The position numbers were made by a program, and so were the translations under genes. Of a DNA stretch of 64,000 nucleotides, positions 31,501-42,285 are shown one piece after another; position 1 is the first letter of the stretch; the number at the start of each line of letters is the position of its first letter. The notes beneath the pieces were generated by a model. The model was given only the letters and a program-made list of their open reading frames with translations, was not told where the DNA came from and searched no databases. The stretch covers positions 18,735 through 82,734 of the forward strand of contig MLAK01000654.1 in the NCBI GenBank assembly GCA_001839685.1, in the 5' to 3' direction. The DNA is from Tritrichomonas foetus. Its lineage: Eukaryota; Parabasalia; Tritrichomonadida; Tritrichomonadidae.

Positions 31501-34500
31501 GGCAGTTATAGATGGATGCACATTTAAGAAATGCTATGCGAAAAATAATGGTGGTGCAATCTATTTTGATACTAGGACTACTAAGATTACGCATTGTATT
31601 TTTGATCAATGTTCCTGTGGTCAAAACAGCGAATTCTGTCAAGGAGGCGCAATCTTTTTACACGAAGCGATGATAGGACAATATGAATATGAAATTATTG
31701 ACAATTGTAACTTTACTAAATGTTCTGCATCCTATAGCGGTGGTGCCATTTATGCTGATGCATTAGATGATTCCGTTCAAAATATTCAGATATATCTATG
31801 TTCATTTACTGAATGCACTTCCAAAATAGAGGGAGGAGCTATTTCAAGTGGATATACATTAGGTAATACCACAAAAGATGACAATGATTTAATTATTGAA
31901 AGTTGCAACTTTACTCGTTGCCAATCAGGTAAAGGTGGTGCTGTTCATACACAAGATGGAACTGAAAAAGGAGATGAAGATACTCAACTTATATTATCAA
32001 CATTTGACGATTGCTACGCAACATCAGGTCAAGGGTTTGCATTATATCTACAAGCATATTCCAATTTTATTTCTTACTGTACCTTCAAGAATCATAAGGG
32101 CGATTCAATGACACAATCATTCCTTTATATCAGCATGGATGAAGCTCCATATAGTGAGGGACCTCGTTTAGAACTTAATTATTTTATCAATAATGGAATG
32201 GCTGGTATTGAAATTCATTCATCTGGGCCACCATCGATTCAAAATTGTGAATTTCATAATTATTCAAGTAAGGTACCTGTACTCAATATAGAATCTTGGT
32301 CAGCTCCAGATATTTTATTCTTGTATTGTATTTTCCAAAACATTACAAATTCACGTGTCATTTCAACCTATAGCGGCAAGAAAGAGGTTAAAGCTACATT
32401 TGAATATTGTGAATTCAATAACATTACTGCCACTGATTCAACTGGTGGGCTTACATATGGTGGTGCTATTTATCTTGCTTCCACAGCAAATGTCACATTA
32501 AAAGACTGCACTTTTGACAATATTTCAATTTCTAGTGGCGAAGGAGGTGCTATTTATGCCGAATCTAATGCCATTGAAGTTATTGATTGTAAATTTATTT
32601 CATGCAAATGTACAGATCAAAATGGCGTTGGTGGTGCTATTAGTTTACATCAAACTCGCACAGCAGCACATGAAAACATTATTGGTTGCAAATTTATTAA
32701 ATGCTATGCAGGATATAGTGGAGGAGGCTTTTATGTAACTTGCCGCGATGAAACTAAACCTTCATCCAAGAAATTACATGAGGATATGACATATCAAATT
32801 TATCTTGAAAATTGCAATTTTACGGAATGTACCTCTGGTACAGAAGGAGGAGGTGTTTCAAGTGGTCGAGGTTATGGATCATCTATCTATGGAGATAATG
32901 ATATGTATCTTAAGAAATGTACATTCATCAAATGCCAATCCAAGCGTGGAGGAGGCATCTATTACCAAGATGGTACTAGAGTTGGAGATGAAAACACTAT
33001 TCTTGAAGAATGTACATTTGATGATTGTTATGCAACTAACAGAGAAGGTTATGCAGTTTCATGTCGTTCTTATACATTATCTATTACAAATTGTACTTTT
33101 AAGAATCATACTCAAGGATTATCAACAATTGATTCTTTCTTATATGTTAATATGAATGAAGATGGTGTTACACCAATTATTCAAGATTGTATTTTTGAAA
33201 ACAATGGTCCATCTAATATTGAAATTCATGTTAAAGCTAATGAGTTACGTCTTCAACGATTAGTTTTCCGTCATTACAATGGTAAGTATCCTGTTCTCAA
33301 TTTCAATTATTGGGAAAGCACTAAATCTATTTTCACATCATGCTCATTTGAGGATATTATTAATAATCGTTGCGTCTCACTCAGTCGATCATTTGATGTT
33401 ACATTTGAACATTGTAACTTTAGTAATATTTCTTGTGAAGATGATGGTAGCGGCTTCAGTGAAACACAAGGCGGCTGTTTCTATATTACAGGTGGAAATG
33501 TTAAAGTTTCATATTGTCAATTTTCAAATGTTTATTCAGAGTCAGATGGTGGTGCCATTTATTCTTATACTGAAGCAGTTGAAGTCAAACATAGTAAATT
33601 CAATAATTGTTCAGTTGGTGGTAAAAATGGCCATGGTGGTGCTATTTATTATGATCAACGTAATAAATCGCCATATGAAATTATTGAAAATTGTAGTTTT
33701 ACAAATTGTAAATCTACATATAGTGGTGGAGCATTATTTATTAAATGTCGAGATAATGAGAAATCCAAATTGTTGAGATCTGAAAATGATCATACGATTC
33801 GTATTATGTCATGTGATTTTAGCGAATGTTCATCCAAAATCGAAGGAGGTGCTGTTTCAAGTGGTATTACATCATCATCTGGTATAATTAAATATGGTGA
33901 TAACGATATCGCATTTTATACATGCACATTTACAAAATGTCAATCAGGTAAAGGAGGTGCATTATATTTCCAAGATGGTACTAAAGAAGGAGATGAAGAA
34001 ACAGTTATCACAGCATGCACCTTTGATAATTGTTATGCAACTGGCAGAGAAGGTTATGCAGTTTCATGTCGTTCTTATACATTATCTATTACAAACTGTA
34101 CTTTTAAGAATCATATTCAAGGATCATCGCCAAGTGATTCTTTCTTATATGTTAATATGAATGAAGATGGTGTTACACCAATTATTCAAGATTGTATTTT
34201 TGAAAACAACCTCAATTCCAACGTTCACATTTCTTCTCGTCAAGCTGTTACTCTTTGCAGATGTAAATTCATCAATAACCAACAACAACAATCCGGTGCT
34301 CCATTAAACGTTGATTCCAATTGGCATATTCCAGCTATTAATTTATCCGAGTGTGAGTTCTACAATAATAAAGGTAAACAAGGTGGATCACTGTACATTT
34401 CTCAACATGGCCAATCCACTATCTGGAAATGTATTTTCAATGGTAATTCTGCTGAAAACGGTGGTGCTATTTATGCACTTAAAAATTCTGATTCTGATTC

Positions 34501-35733
34501 TGATTCTGATTCATTAACCATTGAAAACTGCCAAATTCACGCTGGCTCTGCTACCAATTATGGTGGTGCTATTTACACAACGATACCAAACACAGTAATT
34601 AAATCAACCAATATAACACAATCAACAGCAACCAAAGGTTCTGCAATTTACCTTGGTCTCAGTGGTATTTCCCAAATCATGAATGTTTCTCTTCTTATTG
34701 ATAAACGAATCGGACAAACTGCCATATTCATTTCTGGCAAAGAAGATTCTGCCACGCTTAAGATCACTGGTGGATGTTTCGTCTCTAATAGAGATCAAGC
34801 TGATAATACACCAGATTTCATAGATGGTGAATTTTCCGGAAAGATTGAATTCCTTGGTAAACCATGTTTCAGTGGCACTAAAGAGCAGTCTGTAAAATTA
34901 CCGAGCACTGTAGTTGTTGACGATAGCTGGTTTAATTGTCATGATTGCGATGTTGATCCACTTCCATCAATCACTTTCACACCAACATCTTTTATTCCAA
35001 CATCAAGTATTCCAACATCAAGTATTCCAACATCANNNNNNNNNNNNNNNNNNNNNNNNNNNNNNNNNNNNNNNNNNNNNNNNNNNNNNNNNNNNNNNNN
35101 NNNNNNNNNNNNNNNNNNNNNNNNNNNNNNNNNNNNNNNNNNNNNNNNNNNNNNNNNNNNNNNNNNNNNNNNNNNNNNNNNNNNNNNNNNNNNNNNNNNN
35201 NNNNNNNNNNNNNNNNNNNNNNNNNNNNNNNNNNNNNNNNNNNNNNNNNNNNNNNNNNNNCAACATCAAGTATTCCAACATCAGTTACGTCAACATCAAG
35301 TATTCCAACATCTGTTACGCCAACATCACAAACTGTTACGGTTCCAACATCTGAAAATATTTCATATACACCATCATCAGAATCATCAAGCACTGATGAT
35401 AGTGATAGTGGAAGCGGTGGAAAAATCAATGCAGGCGCCATCGCAGGTATTTCCATTGCTATTCTTATCATCATTTGCTGCATTGTAATAATTATTTTGA
35501 TTATCATGTTCAAGAGAAAGGCTAATCAAACCAATAATCCTAATGTTGCAGAAGCTCCAAGTCAAGAAGCAGATGCAGAAACAATGAGTTTCACTCAGAA
35601 TCAAACAATGCAAGACGAAAATGAGGCCATTTGGTCGGGAGACTTTGGCACTCAAGACAATCCAATGGCTTCTACAAACGATCAAGACCTTGTCGATGAT
35701 CCATTTATGAGAGATATCGAAGAAGGCTTTTAA
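22532..35733 (+). CDS. giant Pmp-like (polymorphic membrane protein) surface adhesin, with assembly gap
   Basis: About 4,400 residues. A signal peptide (MLCFWLLALSTSFSIH) is followed by ~4,100 residues of Pmp/POMP-type beta-helix coils, with dozens of GGAI/GGAV/GGAL and C.F..C motifs and many N-glycosylation sites. Within this, ~330-residue modules recur about eleven times. Then come a Ser/Thr/Pro stalk of IPTSS repeats interrupted by a 225-base N run (35036-35260), a membrane helix (GAIAGISIAILIIICCIVII region, ~35430-35510) and a 70-residue acidic tail. The frame before the gap does not continue as written; the frame ending at the TAA 35731-35733 carries the stalk repeat, membrane helix and tail, so the gap length is wrong by a non-multiple of three. 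The frame read straight through to 35488 is an artefact. Trichomonad Pmp proteins are surface proteins linked to adherence; this role is inferred. Confidence 0.88.
33041..33204 (+). repeat. near-identical segment, copy 1 (Pmp module 10)
   Basis: Begins AGAGAAGGTTATGCAGTTTC and matches 34046-34209 at an offset of 1005 bases, with only a handful of differences concentrated in its middle, far closer than the other modules are to each other. Confidence 0.8.
34046..34209 (+). repeat. near-identical segment, copy 2 (Pmp module 11)
   Basis: Partner of 33041-33204. The codon choices, not only the residues, are shared, indicating recent duplication or gene conversion. Confidence 0.8.
34991..35350 (+). 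repeat. 15-bp tandem repeat (IPTSS stalk) spanning the gap
   Basis: Units of AGTATTCCAACATCA (Ser-Ile-Pro-Thr-Ser) flank the N run: three units before it, and further units with GTTACG interruptions after it. The gap is therefore very likely collapsed tandem repeat. Confidence 0.85.
35036..35260. other. assembly gap (225 N)
   Basis: A run of 225 N inside the tandem-repeat stalk of the Pmp-like gene. The flanking phases require a true length of 15k+7 bases if the 15-bp units are unbroken, so 225 is not the real size. Confidence 0.95.
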
Positions 35734-36322
35734 AATTCTTTAACTCTATAGAAAAAAAAAAAAATATTGATATAGTTAATTTAATATAAAAATATTCTAG
35801 TAAAAATATAATTTTTCCGTATTCTATTCAATTTCATAAGAATTTCATCTTCAGCGCCTTATTTCTGAATAATATTTTTGCAAAATAAGAGTTTTAGAAA
35901 TATTGTTTAGCGAATTTGAAAAGGAAATATTGTGAGATATTTGACTTACATATTTTGTGAAAGATTAGCATTGGAAACGAACCAATCCATTGTATGCACC
36001 CGATTTGAACAATTAGAAAGAATATACTTTAAGATAAATATCTTCAATGATTCTGATAACGTGAAGAAACATATCTGAAATAATAATTAAGAATGAGATA
36101 GCTTTCAAAATCTTTTTTTATTTGATAACTTGAAATAGAAATAAAATAGAGATATATTATACATAGAAAATTTATCAATAAAACTGGTTGAACATGGACA
36201 TACAATATTAGGAACAATGATTCAGCAATATTTCCATAATTTTGCATGTTGGATGATGAGAAGGGCTTTTTGCACTGGTTTATAACTTGCTAATATTGAC
36301 AAGTAATTAATCCTTCTCATCC
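35734..36322. other. 3'-3' intergenic spacer
   Basis: AT-rich, begins with a poly-A stretch soon after the Pmp stop. No gene seen. Confidence 0.5.
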
Positions 36323-36988
36323 TTACCATGCGCATATGTTGCCTTCAAACACAAAATGAAAGGCTTCCGCCCAAAAATCCATTTCATCATCATTATATAT
36401 TGATTTATCCTGTTGAATGAGCTTATCATTCTTTATAAGATTGCTTTTCATCTGCTTCATTGGTTTCTTTTCTTTGCTCAAATTAGACCTTTCCTTTTCT
36501 TCAATTTCTTCCTTTATTTGTTTCTTTATGAATTCCCACGTGATCGAAACACAGTTATCTTTTTCAACCGGTGTAGGGTGAAATTCATCATTAACAGTTT
36601 GAGTTAATGTGCTCTCTAATGCTTGAGCTTCCGAATTCATTCTTCTTGTGAGCACCATAAATCTATTTTTGATTTGTGTATCACTTCTTCCCTTGAAAAA
36701 TTTCGATATCTTTACCCACTTTGGACCAAGTTCTCTCCTTTTTTTTATCAAAAGTTTATCTTCAGTTTCACTCCATGGATTGTAGTTCACGTTTGGAGCA
36801 AGGTAGTTCAAATACCTTTCTTTGCATTGCCTTGGATTCCTTCCTGGCATATGCTCACAAATGAGTTCCCAATCATCGCTACCATATCTTCGAACAATCT
36901 TTTTCAAGCGTTCATCTTCTTCAAGCGTGAACTTCATTTTTTGCCTTGAGCGACTATGTCCTTTTCCACTCTTTGATTTAGGGAACAT
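36323..36988 (-). CDS. R2R3 Myb-like DNA-binding protein 1
   Basis: A 221-residue protein with a basic N-terminus, an R2 repeat at about residues 18-66 (KMKFTLEEDERLKKIVRRYG, then WELICEHMPGRNPRQCKERY) and an R3 repeat at about 69-117 (NPWSETEDKLLIKKRRELGP, then IKNRFMVLTRR). The recognition helices NPRQCKERY and SDTQIKNRF are the forms typical of trichomonad Myb proteins, which bind promoter elements such as those of the ap65-1 type. The C-terminal part is highly charged and ends with DEMDFWAEAFHFVFEGNICAW, a hydrophobic-aromatic segment also found at the end of the Myb protein at 40435. It is likely a nuclear transcription factor; its targets are unknown. Confidence 0.88.
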   Translation of the reverse strand: MFPKSKSGKGHSRSRQKMKFTLEEDERLKKIVRRYGSDDWELICEHMPGRNPRQCKERYLNYLAPNVNYNPWSETEDKLLIKKRRELGPKWVKISKFFKGRSDTQIKNRFMVLTRRMNSEAQALESTLTQTVNDEFHPTPVEKDNCVSITWEFIKKQIKEEIEEKERSNLSKEKKPMKQMKSNLIKNDKLIQQDKSIYNDDEMDFWAEAFHFVFEGNICAW

Positions 36989-38942
36989 TTTGAAGTATCT
37001 ATTTCGAATGTGAAAAAATTAAAAGTGATCTGTTTTTCTGGATATATATCTCATATCGTCATTTGTTTAATCTCTGTGAAATCTATTGATATACTTTCAC
37101 TTTACTTGTCTTAAAAAAGTTTGAACCATCTCATTGAATATTTTATTCATTATGAAATATTTGAATGTATATTATTTATATTTTTCAAAGAATTATCAAT
37201 ATTGAATGAAGGATGGAAAAATTCCATGATCGAATCTGACAGTTACGAAAAATAAAAATATGAACTCTTGCAGTTTGTTATAGTGATTATCATCATTCTT
37301 TATGATTATTTTCTGGTGAAATAATCATTTCAATGTGATTATAATTTTGATAAACTCGTTAGAGAAAATTCTGAACTCTCTCTCAATTCTTTTAAATATC
37401 CGAAATCGCAATAAATCAATTGCCCTCAGAATTCTGAAAGATCCAGTCAAAATTGCGACAAATATAGAAAACAATATTCCCGATTAGAACAATTTCTTTT
37501 AACAATGAAACTTTTTGTGTTTGTTATATTTCAAAATATCTTATAAACAAAAATTTGAGTCATTCTTTTCTGGTTTGATTGAATATGATATCAACTTTGA
37601 TTTTAAATATAAAAGGTGAAAACTTTTATTTCATTAAGGATGTTTTTTAGAGAAAGAAAGACCAAAATTGCTGAAGAGCCTGAAGTCCATGCGAAACGTA
37701 TCTGATTTTGCACACACTCTGAAAATTTTGAATATGCCTTCAAATGAAATATTTCAGTACTGTTGTGAACAATGATTATCCATGAAATCAAGAATAAATA
37801 TGAGGAGTTGACTTTTGGTGAAGTTCATGAATTCTTAATTGATTTGGTACATTAGCCACATTCCGAAGAGAAAATGTTTTGAAAGAATTACAAATTATTT
37901 CGATATCCTTATGATGGTATTCGAATCCTCTCCATAATTGAATGAAACTTTTTCAGATGAACATCAACAAATTGAAAAATTATATCTTTTCATGATTAAT
38001 TTATCATCAAGTCATATGATCCAATGAAGAAAACATTAAGCTTAACCAAATAATAAATCGAAACATCGATAAAAATAGATTTGGACAGTTATTTTGAAAT
38101 ATGAATATATCAAAGCAAAATTGCACTTTCCGTAGACACTTTTTCAATATCCATTCAAAAATATCTTCCTTTAAATTGAAACCAGATTACGAAATGATTT
38201 TTCTATACTTTATGAAACAAAATAGCAGACGAACAAATTTAAAAAGAGCATCACTTGAGCTTCGTTCCTGGCTTTTTGCCTTCTTTAAGGTACTGAGCAC
38301 AAGAACTACACTTTCAACTTTCATGATTCTTCCAATTTTCTCGGAGTTACACCTTGTTGGAAAATTGCAAAAATCGATTGATTCTTGAAACTCAATTTTT
38401 GGCAAATATTAGTTCGATTTTCTCTTATCTTGCTGATTAGATCTTTAACTACTAGATTAATAAACTCTTTTCTTTGTTAATTTGAATTTTTCCGTATTTG
38501 GTTTTTATCAAATTCCAAATTGTAAAACAAATTGAAAGCATTTAACGTTTTTATTTCTATAAATTTGTAAGGAGACTGTGTGAGTCATTTCGTAAATGGT
38601 AATCCACAGTGTGTTGCTTTAGTTTGAATCAGATATCATGTTCTTCAAACCAACATTGTCCTCACATGTAGATTGAACGAAATTTGCGGTCTCATAATCA
38701 CATAATTAGTGAATCCCCATTATAATGTCCTATAATATTGTTCGTTTGGTTTTCATGATTTCTATAATTATTAAAAAACATTCAGGGTAGAATAACTTTG
38801 GTGATAAAGATGTATATATATAAGCCAAAACTATCCTAATGTTAAGTTAATGTAAAAAGACGATCATTTTAAACGTAACTGGGTAATTGAAAAAAATATC
38901 GGCATCACAAAATATTGAATTCTTTACTTCATAATATTGAAT

Positions 38943-38999
<57 letters not shown>

Positions 39000-39374
39000 A
39001 TTATTCTTTGAACTGATATAAAAAAAAACTCAAAAGAAGAGGGGAAATACACATTATTTCTGTTGGTGACCACATTATATATGAGCAATTAATAAATTGG
39101 AAATCTGACAAGAACGACCAAATAACAAACGTCTAACCTATTTTTGGGTGAATTTTTGATGAACATCACATATCAAATGAATTCTTTAAATATTCGGTCA
39201 ATTATATAGCTTTTTGATTCACCTAATAGAAATACTTCGGCGGTTTAAGGTCAATTCAATTAAACAGTATGGTGAATTACATAAACAAACCATATATGAT
39301 AATTATCATAATATCACTACAAAAGAATGAAAAATTTCATTATATGGCTTCTAAAAAAGTGAAGGAAGAGACTT
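36989..39374. other. long intergenic region with possible gene relics and a poly-A run
   Basis: A 2.4-kb AT-rich region. At 37650-37860 forward frames read like a broken coding segment (for example IHEIKNKYEELTFGEVHEFL between stops), and on the reverse strand at 37954 a GAAAAAGTTTCATTC promoter-like string is followed by an ATG opening only a few codons. A forward frame at 38101-38388 (95 codons) has no recognisable domain. A 54-A homopolymer lies at 38944-38997. No intact gene is supported. Confidence 0.45.
38944..38997. repeat. 54-base poly(A) homopolymer
   Basis: An uninterrupted A run, much longer than any other homopolymer in the window. No coding sequence is recognised just upstream. 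It could be a retroposed 3' end, a mononucleotide expansion or an assembly effect. Confidence 0.9.
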
Positions 39375-39650
39375 TTATTTAAGATCGCGCGCATCTTGGC
39401 AAACTGCACACGGCATACAGAATGTGGTCATGAGGCAATCCATGACATCTTCATTTGACTCACCGTTCTTTTTTTCGAGTTCTTTCCTGATCCAGTATGG
39501 AGAAGTAACGTTGTAAACGTGACAAATGGTGCACTCTTCTTCGCGGATTTTGGAGTGGTTTTGGCCGTTGAGGCAGATCGTGCAAAATGTTCCGTAAAGG
39601 CAAATATTGATATCGCTGAAACAACCAAAAATTCCGTTGGCGTAAGACAT
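39375..39650 (-). CDS. PLAC8-family Cys-rich protein
   Basis: A 91-residue protein of the PLAC8 (FCR/cornifelin) family. The layout is characteristic: an N-terminal GIFGCFSDINICLYGTFC, then the hydrophobic Cys motif TICLNGQ, and a C-terminal DCLMTTFCMPCAVCQDARDL, matching the family 'C...P...CQ..rEi' end. Family members are small plasma-membrane-associated proteins implicated in metal homeostasis, cell size and lipid metabolism; the role here is unknown. The reverse-strand initiator TCACTT is at 39680-39685, 33 bases before the ATG. Codon use is richer in G/C than in the flanking DNA, in keeping with a real gene. Confidence 0.82.
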   Translation of the reverse strand: MSYANGIFGCFSDINICLYGTFCTICLNGQNHSKIREEECTICHVYNVTSPYWIRKELEKKNGESNEDVMDCLMTTFCMPCAVCQDARDLK

Positions 39651-40434
39651 GGTTTCTGATCTTTGGTTTTTGAGGAAAAAAGTGACAGACCATCCTCATT
39701 CTCAAAAAGCCACAATTTTCTTCATGAAACACAAAAAGTCAAATATTCGAGTATTTAAAATTTTAATTTATAAATGATACAATTGAGAAAAAATTGCTAG
39801 TTTTCATTATAATTCTGAAGAAAGATGGAATGACAGCCTCAATTTTTATTCGATCATAAAAGAATAAAATTATCAATATACAAAGGTTACTATGCTAATT
39901 TTATTTGTCAATGTTCTTTTTGTATTATAAAAAAACTTAAAGAGGAATTTAAATGAATTTTCTATCAAGATATAGACATTTCTTTGTTTCAATTTATTTT
40001 GATCCCATGTTTTGACTCAACTGATTCTCATTTCATTCAATAATGAATTGTAAGTAAATATGACAAACAGATCATCAAACCCTTTGTGAAGAAAGTAATT
40101 CAATGAAACTCTTTTTTCAAGAGATTCACTCATCATTATATAATAAATAATTCCATACTTTTCACTTAATATAAAACGGCTGACATTCAAAAACTTTTAT
40201 CCATTTGTGATGAGAGATGTTCTTGCCATTCTATTTGAGAGAAATATGTCATCTAACATATCGCTCACAAAATTCATTTTATTACAACTTTTTTTCTGAT
40301 GATTTCAATTGATATCATACAAATAACCTATAACCTCTATCAATTATTAAATAATCATTCAAACTATTTCGAAAATTAAGAAGCTAACTGGTCTTGATAA
40401 TCTTCAGTTTTCTTGATTTCCTATCTTTATCCAA
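39651..40434. other. divergent intergenic region
   Basis: AT-rich region between the divergent PLAC8 and Myb genes; holds both promoters. No ORF or RNA gene recognised. Confidence 0.5.
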
Positions 40435-41322
40435 ATGCAATTCTATAATTATTACCAAAATTATAACAGTTTCAATAGCGTTCCAGCTTATTCTTCATTG
40501 ACTCCTTCATTTCAAACAGGCATACAGAAGTCGATTCATTCCAATTTCTCGAACAATATATCAAATGATTTAACTCAGAAAATTAAAACACAAAATAGTT
40601 TGAAGTTATTAAAAACGCAAAAAATTTCAAGACCACACCCAAAAATCAAATTCACGCTTGACGAAGATTCAAAATTGAAAGAAATAGTTGAAAGTTACTA
40701 CCATGGATCGGTAAATTGGGAAGCAGTTGCAAGCATGATGCCAGGCCGAAATGCACGCCAATGTAAAGAACGGTATTCGAATTATTTATCTCCAACGGTC
40801 AATAATTCTCCTTGGACTCAAGAAGAAGACGATCTCCTGATTGCTAAGCATACTGAACTAGGTGCAAAATGGGTAAGAATCGCCTCATATTTCTCCGGCC
40901 GAAGTGATACATCAATAAAAAATCGATGGATGGTTTTGCAGCGTAGAAATAACGGAAACTTACGTACAACAAGTACTTCAAACAATAATACCAATGCAAA
41001 TGATATTAATAGTGTCAATTATGCTCCAAGCGTGATGATTAATACGAACAATTTTTCGAATCTCCAAAAGGACGATTTAATCTCAGAAACTACTCAGAAA
41101 AAGGACAATTCAAATGACCTTTCATTTCACAATCAAATTGATGATCAAAAGGAAACAAATAATGAGATTCAAAATGACGATAAAATCGGTTTGTCAGAAA
41201 ATGAGAAAGTGAATTCATTATTTACTACAAAAGATGAAAATAAAATAAATGAAACTGATGAAATTGTTTTCTGGGCTGATATCTTTGGCCAGAATAATAC
41301 TGAATTTGAGTATAATTGGTAA
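40435..41322 (+). CDS. R2R3 Myb-like DNA-binding protein 2
   Basis: A 295-residue protein. A ~65-residue Asn/Ser/Tyr-rich leader precedes R2 (about residues 71-122: PKIKFTLDEDSKLKEIVESY, then MMPGRNARQCKERYSNYL) and R3 (about 124-172: SPWTQEEDDLLIAKHTELGA, then GRSDTSIKNRWMVLQRR). The C-terminal ~120 residues are Asn/Asp/Lys-rich and probably disordered, ending with DEIVFWADIFGQNNTEFEYNW. That end is shared in pattern with the Myb protein at 36323-36988, and the two proteins flank the PLAC8 gene in an 8-kb Myb cluster. It is likely a transcription factor; the two proteins are probably old duplicates. Confidence 0.9.
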   Translation: MQFYNYYQNYNSFNSVPAYSSLTPSFQTGIQKSIHSNFSNNISNDLTQKIKTQNSLKLLKTQKISRPHPKIKFTLDEDSKLKEIVESYYHGSVNWEAVASMMPGRNARQCKERYSNYLSPTVNNSPWTQEEDDLLIAKHTELGAKWVRIASYFSGRSDTSIKNRWMVLQRRNNGNLRTTSTSNNNTNANDINSVNYAPSVMINTNNFSNLQKDDLISETTQKKDNSNDLSFHNQIDDQKETNNEIQNDDKIGLSENEKVNSLFTTKDENKINETDEIVFWADIFGQNNTEFEYNW

Positions 41323-42285
41323 AATCGGGAAAAATATTTCCAAATATTTCAATGAAATTCCAAAAATTTCCATGATATTAAATATATATATCAAATATAT
41401 ATATGAAGTTAAATAAATGCTATCTATGTATTATTTATTTACAATTGTTTTATGATAAAGCTTTTTTTATGCTCATTTTTTTTCAATCTGATAATCAGAA
41501 AAGAAAATAGTAGAATCGTCTTGTTTTGCTTAGGTTTTGCAAAATTGTATTTTCATTATCAGAGATGAAATCAATCAAAGATTTACTCGCAAAAATTTTC
41601 TACAGATTTTTAGAAAATTGCCTTTCTTACTTAAGTTCATTTGAATGGCGTAAAATATTTTGAATAATACGATAGATAAATTTTTCTTAGAAAATCTGAA
41701 TATCATTTGAAGAGAAATATGATTTGTCAAAACCCGATCAAAAATCGAATTGGTAGATGAGCAAGAGCTTTCCTTTCATTTATTGGCACAAATATTACTT
41801 CTTTATGCAGAAAATATATTATTTCAAATTTCATTTTATTAAATTTGAAAAAAGGCATGTATAATATCATATTTGTGATTGTATACAATCTCACTTAGTT
41901 CAATTATCATAAAAATGAAATAAAAATCTTTTTTGTCACCTTTTTTTCCAATATGGAAATAATTTACAATTAAATATTAATATTATTATTTTCCATTATT
42001 CTTATTTTATAATCAGTGAATACTATTATTATAGTGTCCTTATTTTCAAAGAAATTTGTTAAATGAATATTAAGATATTCGAGTTTTCACTTGCCAATTT
42101 TAGAGCAGTTTACATAATCGGTAAGTTTTTCAATGTAAATTTGATTGAATCATTGGTCATTTATATTCAGAAATTCAAAGGAATAACTTATTCCGAATAA
42201 GAAATCATGTATTCAAAAAATAGTCTTTTAGTTTATATATCAATTGAATTAACTTATTAATTGAAAAAGTTTCGAAATAAAACAA
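41323..42285. other. intergenic spacer
   Basis: AT-rich. It ends with GAAAAAGTTT at 42263-42272, directly upstream of the phosphatase start. No gene seen. Confidence 0.5.

Noticed and set aside
22532..35488. Pmp-like frame read straight through the N run to a stop at 35488
   Set aside because: After the gap this frame gives Gln/His-rich nonsense, whereas another frame continues the IPTSS repeat and gives a membrane helix and tail.
38101..38388. 95-codon forward frame in the long spacer
   Set aside because: No recognisable domain, no initiator motif and overlapping reverse frame of similar size; listed only as possible relic.
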